From assembly GCA_963971535.1 (NCBI GenBank), contig OZ020599.1:93892397-93956396 (forward strand): a stretch of DNA of 64,000 bases, written 5' to 3'. Origin of the DNA: Notolepis coatsorum (Eukaryota; Chordata; Actinopteri; Aulopiformes; Paralepididae). The stretch's first letter is position 1. Every line of letters starts with the position of its first letter. Under the pieces are notes generated by a model, which made no database searches, was not told where the DNA came from, and saw only the letters and a list, made by a program, of their open reading frames with translations. Both the position numbers and the translations under genes were made by a program. Shown here piece after piece: positions 59,996-64,000 of the stretch.

Positions 59996-60486
59996 GTTTC
60001 AAGTTTCAAGTTTCTTTAATAGTTGTCATACAGAAGTACAGAATACTTTCATACAAAATGCTTCTTACTGTTACGCTCCAGAGACTGTGCTAGACAAGAT
60101 AGTATCAAATAACATAGTATAGCATGTAATTTAGAAGAAGAAAATGAGGTCACAGTGTTCGGTATAGACATATGTACAATGTTCTGAGTTACCATATAAT
60201 ATACAATACTATGCAGTGTACTAATGTACAGTACTATATAGTGCAAAGCAGAAATGGGATGAGGTACAATTTAGGTACAATTTACAGTAAGGTGTACGAG
60301 TTGTAGTGCAATCCTTCATCAATAAATATAAAGTGTGGGGAGTGGGTGCTGCTACAGTGTGTTTGTTTAAAGTGGGTGTGTGCTATAAAGTGTGTGGAGT
60401 GGGTGCTACAGTGTGTTTGTTTAAAGTGAGTGTGTGCGTGTGGATGTGTGTGCTATGTGCGTTTGGTGGTTGTTGTTGTGTAGTGT

Positions 60487-61989
60487 TCATTGTTCGTTTA
60501 GCAGCCTGATGGCCTGGGGATAGAAGCTTCTTCTGAGTCTTTCTGTGCTCGCCTTGAGACTCCGGTATCGCTTGCCTGACCGCAGCAGTTCAAAGAGGCA
60601 GTTGTTCGGGTGACTGGAGTCTTTAATGATTCTCTTAGCCTTGCCCTTGCAACGCTTGTTGTAAATGTTCTGGAGGGTGGGGAGCCCCCCTCCAATTGTG
60701 CGTTCGGCTGAACGTGTCACTCTTTGTAGTCTGCTTCGGTCTTGTGCAGTGCTATTCCCAAACCAGGAGGTGATGTTGCCGGTCAAGATGCTCTCTATTG
60801 TACATGAGTAGAAGTTCTTAAGGATCTTCTGACTGACTTGGAACTTCCTTAGGCGCCTGAGGAAGTAGAGGCGTTGTCGTGCCTTCTTCACAACACTGTC
60901 AATGTGTGTGGTCCATGTCAAGTCCTCGGATATGTAGGCTCCGAGGTACTTAAAGCTGTTGACTCTCTCAACCGGTGCCCCGTCGATGCTGAGGGGGCTG
61001 TAGTCCTTGACCCCCGACCTCCTAAAGTCCACAATCATCTCCTTTGTTTTGCTGACGTTCAGGGAGAGGCTGTTTTCCTGGCACCATCCCGCCAGGACCT
61101 TGACCTCTTCCAGGTAGGCCCTCTCGTCGTTGGCAGAGATCAGGCCCACCACCACTGTGTCGTCAGCAAATTTGATGATTGTATTGCTACTCCGCTGAGC
61201 CACACAGTCGTGTGTGTACAGGGAGTAGAGGAGGGGACTCAGAACACAGCCCTGGGGGGCCCCTATGTTGAGGGTGATGGATGAGGAGGTGCAGTTGCCT
61301 GCTCTCACCACCTGGGGTCTGCCAGTCAGGAAGTCCAAGACCCACTGGCAGAGGTCATAGTTCAAGCCCAGGTCCCTGAGCTTGGCTATGAGTATGGAGG
61401 GGACTATGGTATTGAATGCCGAGCTGTAGTCGATGAATAGCATTCTCACATAGTTCCCCTGCCTCTTGTCCAGGTGTGATGCTGCTGTGTGCAGCACATG
61501 GGCTATGGCGTCCTCCGTGGACCTGTTGGGGCGGTATGCAAATTGCAGGGGGTCCATGTTGATGGGGAGGGAGGAGCAGATGTAGCCCTTTACTAGCTTC
61601 TCAAAGCACTTCATGGCTATGGAGGTGAGAGCTACAGGGCGGTAGTCGTTGAGGCAAGCAGGCTTGGATTTTTTGGGTACAGGGATAATAGTGGACTTCT
61701 TCAGGCAGGTGGGGATGACAGCCTGTTCTAAGGACAGGTTAAATATGTCAGTGAATACTGGGGCCAGTTGGTCGGCACAGACTTTTAGGACGCGGCCGGG
61801 GATGCCGTCCGGACCTGCTGCCTTCCTGATATTCACTTTTTTAAAGGTCCGCCTCACCTCATGCTCTGTTACCCTGAACACTGCGCCTCCATCAGCAGCC
61901 GACCCCCCCCCCCCCCCCCATTGCCGTGGCTTGTGAGCTGGTGTTGTTATTACCAGCATCAAACCTCGCATAGAAGGTATTGAGGTCAT
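60487..61989 (-). CDS. LINE reverse transcriptase frame (500 codons)
   Basis: Uninterrupted minus-strand frame with the full RT series: [103 protein letters not shown], catalytic [10 protein letters not shown] and [16 protein letters not shown], then the C-terminal domain to [15 protein letters not shown]. The start shown lies in a region with a glycine run from a C homopolymer and is probably not the true start; the complete protein would also need the endonuclease, which is cut off by the hAT insertion. This copy is therefore not autonomous although its RT core is intact. Confidence 0.88.
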   Translation of the reverse strand: MTSIPSMRGLMLVITTPAHKPRQWGGGGGSAADGGAVFRVTEHEVRRTFKKVNIRKAAGPDGIPGRVLKVCADQLAPVFTDIFNLSLEQAVIPTCLKKSTIIPVPKKSKPACLNDYRPVALTSIAMKCFEKLVKGYICSSLPINMDPLQFAYRPNRSTEDAIAHVLHTAASHLDKRQGNYVRMLFIDYSSAFNTIVPSILIAKLRDLGLNYDLCQWVLDFLTGRPQVVRAGNCTSSSITLNIGAPQGCVLSPLLYSLYTHDCVAQRSSNTIIKFADDTVVVGLISANDERAYLEEVKVLAGWCQENSLSLNVSKTKEMIVDFRRSGVKDYSPLSIDGAPVERVNSFKYLGAYISEDLTWTTHIDSVVKKARQRLYFLRRLRKFQVSQKILKNFYSCTIESILTGNITSWFGNSTAQDRSRLQRVTRSAERTIGGGLPTLQNIYNKRCKGKAKRIIKDSSHPNNCLFELLRSGKRYRSLKASTERLRRSFYPQAIRLLNEQ

Positions 61990-62075
61990 TTGCTAAGGAG
62001 ATGTCACTGTTCAGTTTGAGGGAGGCGCCTTTGTAGTCTGTCATCGTTTTGAGCCCCTGCCACATAGCTCTAGAG

Positions 62076-62852
62076 CAGGGGTGGGCAATTATTTTCCCCA
62101 GGGGGCCGAATGAGCAACTGAAAATATGTTGGGGGGCCGGGCCAAAATTCCAAACTCAATTATGCATAATATACATTTAATTTCGATATAAAAAGCAGTA
62201 AATGGCATTGTTTTGACCCCTGGTAAGAGTGTATGTTATTATTTGGCAATTAAAAAGTGAGGTTAGCTTTCAAAAATATAATTTATTCAAATAGAATTTA
62301 TTTCCAAAATGATAAACAAAATGTGAAACATTAATAACAAGGGGCATTTTGAGTTTCATATACTATTGAAACAAGGATTTTCTTAGCTTTCTAAAGACAT
62401 CACATCATCTTATAGCAAAAATAAACAAGACATGGCACTGAACTGTGTAAAGAAAAGTGTACCAGTTTTGTAGCCTTTTTTACTTTACATGCCTATATTA
62501 AACATTTAATGTTTTCAGAACTGTGCAAAAAAAAGAAAAAAAAGATCAAGTGTCCCATTTCACTTGTTATATTTCCACATTTTAGTGTTCTTCAGTTCTT
62601 TTTTTTTCATTCAGTGTGAGAAATCTAGTCTCTGTTGAGCTTTAACAAGTCCATCAAAGTCAGGTTGCATGTCTGAGGTGGAGATGCGAAGCACAGCTGC
62701 CAGATGTTCATCAGTGAGAGAGGATCTGTACCTGGACTTGGTAAACATCATGACTGAGAATGTCTGTTCACATATGTAGGTGGATCCAAAGAGAACCAAC
62801 ATCTTCTGAGCATGTCTCCTAAGCATATATTGTGCGTGTGAACGTTGACATG

Positions 62853-62883
<31 letters not shown>

Positions 62884-62969
62884 ATTTATTTTATTTTTTT
62901 TTTATTTTTTTTTATTATCATGTAATCTTTCGCGGGCCGGTCAGAATCATCGTACAATGCCCAGGTCTG
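62076..62969. mobile_element. hAT element nested in the LINE, 8-bp duplication
   Basis: 894 bp. Left end CAGGGGTGGGCA, right end TGCCCAGGTCTG, target duplication CTCTAGAG at 62068-62075 and 62970-62977. It retains a transposase remnant (62611-62826, minus) and A/T runs (62853-62905). 'gggggccgggccaaaattcc' near the left end and 'cgcgggccgg' near the right are subterminal repeats. Confidence 0.88.
62611..62826 (-). pseudogene. hAT transposase C-terminal remnant
   Basis: 71 codons: FGSTYICEQTFSVMMFTKSR, YRSSLTDEHLAAVLRISTSD, then MQPDFDGLVKAQQRLDFSH. This is the C-terminal dimerisation region of hAT (Charlie/GTF2IRD2-like) transposases. The N-terminal DDE core is missing. Confidence 0.8.
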
Positions 62970-63290
62970 CTCTAGAGTCAGCTTGTTCAAACTGGAGTTC
63001 AATTTTATCCCTGTAGCGCCGTTTGGCCTCTGACACTGTCCTCCTTACGTTGTATCGCGCCACCTTGTGGTCATTCATGTTGCCTGCCACTAGGCCGTCG
63101 TTGTATGCTTTGGTGCGCTCTCTCAGAGCTTCACGGACGGATTTGTCTACCCAGGGTTTTTGATTTGGGTAAACTCTCATTTTGGTAGTGGGGATTGTTT
63201 CTTCCACCAAAGTACAAACATAGTCCAGCACTGTCTCCGTGTAGACATTAATGTTATCTGTGTCGCGGAACACATTCCAGTCTGTGCATA

Positions 63291-63480
63291 TATATATATA
63301 TATATATATCCACATCTGTCTGTACAATGTACATACCAGCATATAATCCTTTTTACATATATGTAGATACTATATCTATATCTGTACATATCCCTTACCT
63401 ACTCCTACTAGCATGGGCGGCGGGTGTATAAGGCTGGGGCAGGCTGTGCCTTCCCAGACCAGTCGACACATTATTTTTTA
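63291..63480. other. AT-rich junction, no gene recognised
   Basis: Alternating TATATC/TGTAC text between the LINE 5' break and an A run (63487-63509). Confidence 0.35.
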
Positions 63481-63639
63481 TTTATTAAAAAAAAAAAAAA
63501 AAAAAAAAATCCCCTGTGTACCTGTGTGTGTGTGGGGGGGCTGGGGTCCGTCAATGGATAGGTGTGGTGACACTTAACATTTCAGACGGCCTGAATACAC
63601 TGTCTGAAGACTGCAGGCAGGAGCACTCATTCAAGGGTA

Positions 63640-63993
63640 CTATGAATATGCTTGCACCTATACCAAAGCACCTCAAAGCCTTTGAGTCAAAGGCACACTA
63701 AGGAGAATAGGCTGGTTTTCAACACAGTTAAATTTTTCAGGAACACTGTCTTTTCATCTCAACCTGTTTTCTTATACAAACAAATTGTCAGATGCAGTCA
63801 GGTTCATTCTTATTTTACTAGGTCAGCCGATGATGGACAGATTATGTTACCACGTCCAAAATCAAATGCTTTAAAGAGGACTGTTGTTTATCGTGCCATC
63901 AATCATTGGAATAACTGCCCAATGAACAAAAGTAAATTGAATAGTAAAGTGTCTTTCAAATACCACCTGAGAATGCACTACTTAAATATGTGA
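63640..63993 (+). mobile_element. LINE RT C-terminal fragment
   Basis: Plus strand encodes VHSYFTRSADDGQIMLPRPK, then ALKRTVVYRAINHWNNCP and FKYHLRMHYLNM, the usual C-terminal layout of another fish LINE family. The frame is open from 63652 to the stop at 63991. Confidence 0.65.
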
Positions 63994-64000
63994 GCAAAAT

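Larger units (their letters stand above)
59993..63290 (-). mobile_element. Rex1/L2-like LINE, 5'-truncated, split by a hAT element
   Basis: Minus-strand LINE. The tail TTGAAAC repeats at 59993-60020, then 3' UTR, RT frame (60487-61989), a hAT insertion (62076-62969), and a linker/endonuclease-RT spacer piece at 62978-63290 (minus: QKPWVDKSVREALRERTKAY, RRTVSEAKRRYRDKIE). The 5' end is lost at a (TA)n run. Confidence 0.85.

Overview
The window looks like a piece of a ray-finned (teleost) fish genome. One vertebrate gene, SLC13A3 (Na+/dicarboxylate cotransporter NaDC3), is spread over about 48 kb of the minus strand. The rest is a dense mosaic of teleost-style repeats: hAT and piggyBac-like DNA elements, BEL/Pao LTR elements, jockey-superfamily (L2/Rex1/CR1-like) LINEs, tRNA-derived SINEs and long micro- and minisatellites. 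No bacterial-type genes, operons, rRNA genes or CRISPR arrays are present. The species cannot be named from this sequence.

SLC13A3 is represented by twelve exons. From 5' to 3' they run from 56391-56656 down to 8517-8687. Every junction has GT/AG ends, all phases agree, and the exons join into 561 codons plus stop without a frameshift. By recalled comparison with mammalian NaDC3 (about 600 residues, 13 exons) only exon 1, about 40 N-terminal residues, is missing; it should lie beyond the right edge of the window. The Na+/dicarboxylate signatures are intact, so the gene looks functional.

Layout: 1-8.2 kb is the 3' flank, with LINE and SINE fragments, a piggyBac-like element (1951-2885), a hAT MITE (3145-3776), a 37-bp minisatellite and a decayed transposon protein (6.5-7.7 kb). 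8.5-24.9 kb holds the last three exons, an 0.8-kb GTCTCT-type repeat against the last 3' splice site, a BEL solo LTR, and a complete young BEL provirus-like element (14462-23000) inside a 43-bp minisatellite. 25-38 kb holds seven exons among LINE/SINE nests and simple repeats. 38-42 kb is an L2-like LINE carrying a palindromic MITE and a second LINE. 43.7-51.6 kb is a DNA transposon with about 0.5-kb inverted ends around a decayed protein of well over 1,000 residues whose C-terminal part resembles a FEN1/XPG-type nuclease. 52-56.7 kb holds two exons and a 2-kb hAT element with a perfect target duplication. 57-64 kb is upstream intron with a 205-bp CA repeat, a MITE, a LINE with a 500-codon RT frame, and a hAT element nested in that LINE.

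The main leads are: (i) the long-TIR transposon and its diverged relative, which may be a little-described eukaryotic transposon group; (ii) a very young BEL element that has lost most of its reverse transcriptase but keeps a 5.6-kb open frame, implying mobilisation in trans; and (iii) repeat-driven changes at SLC13A3 exon edges (repeat-embedded stop codon, repeat next to a 3' splice site, tandemly duplicated 5' splice site). No database search was possible; family names rest on recognised motifs, termini and target duplications.
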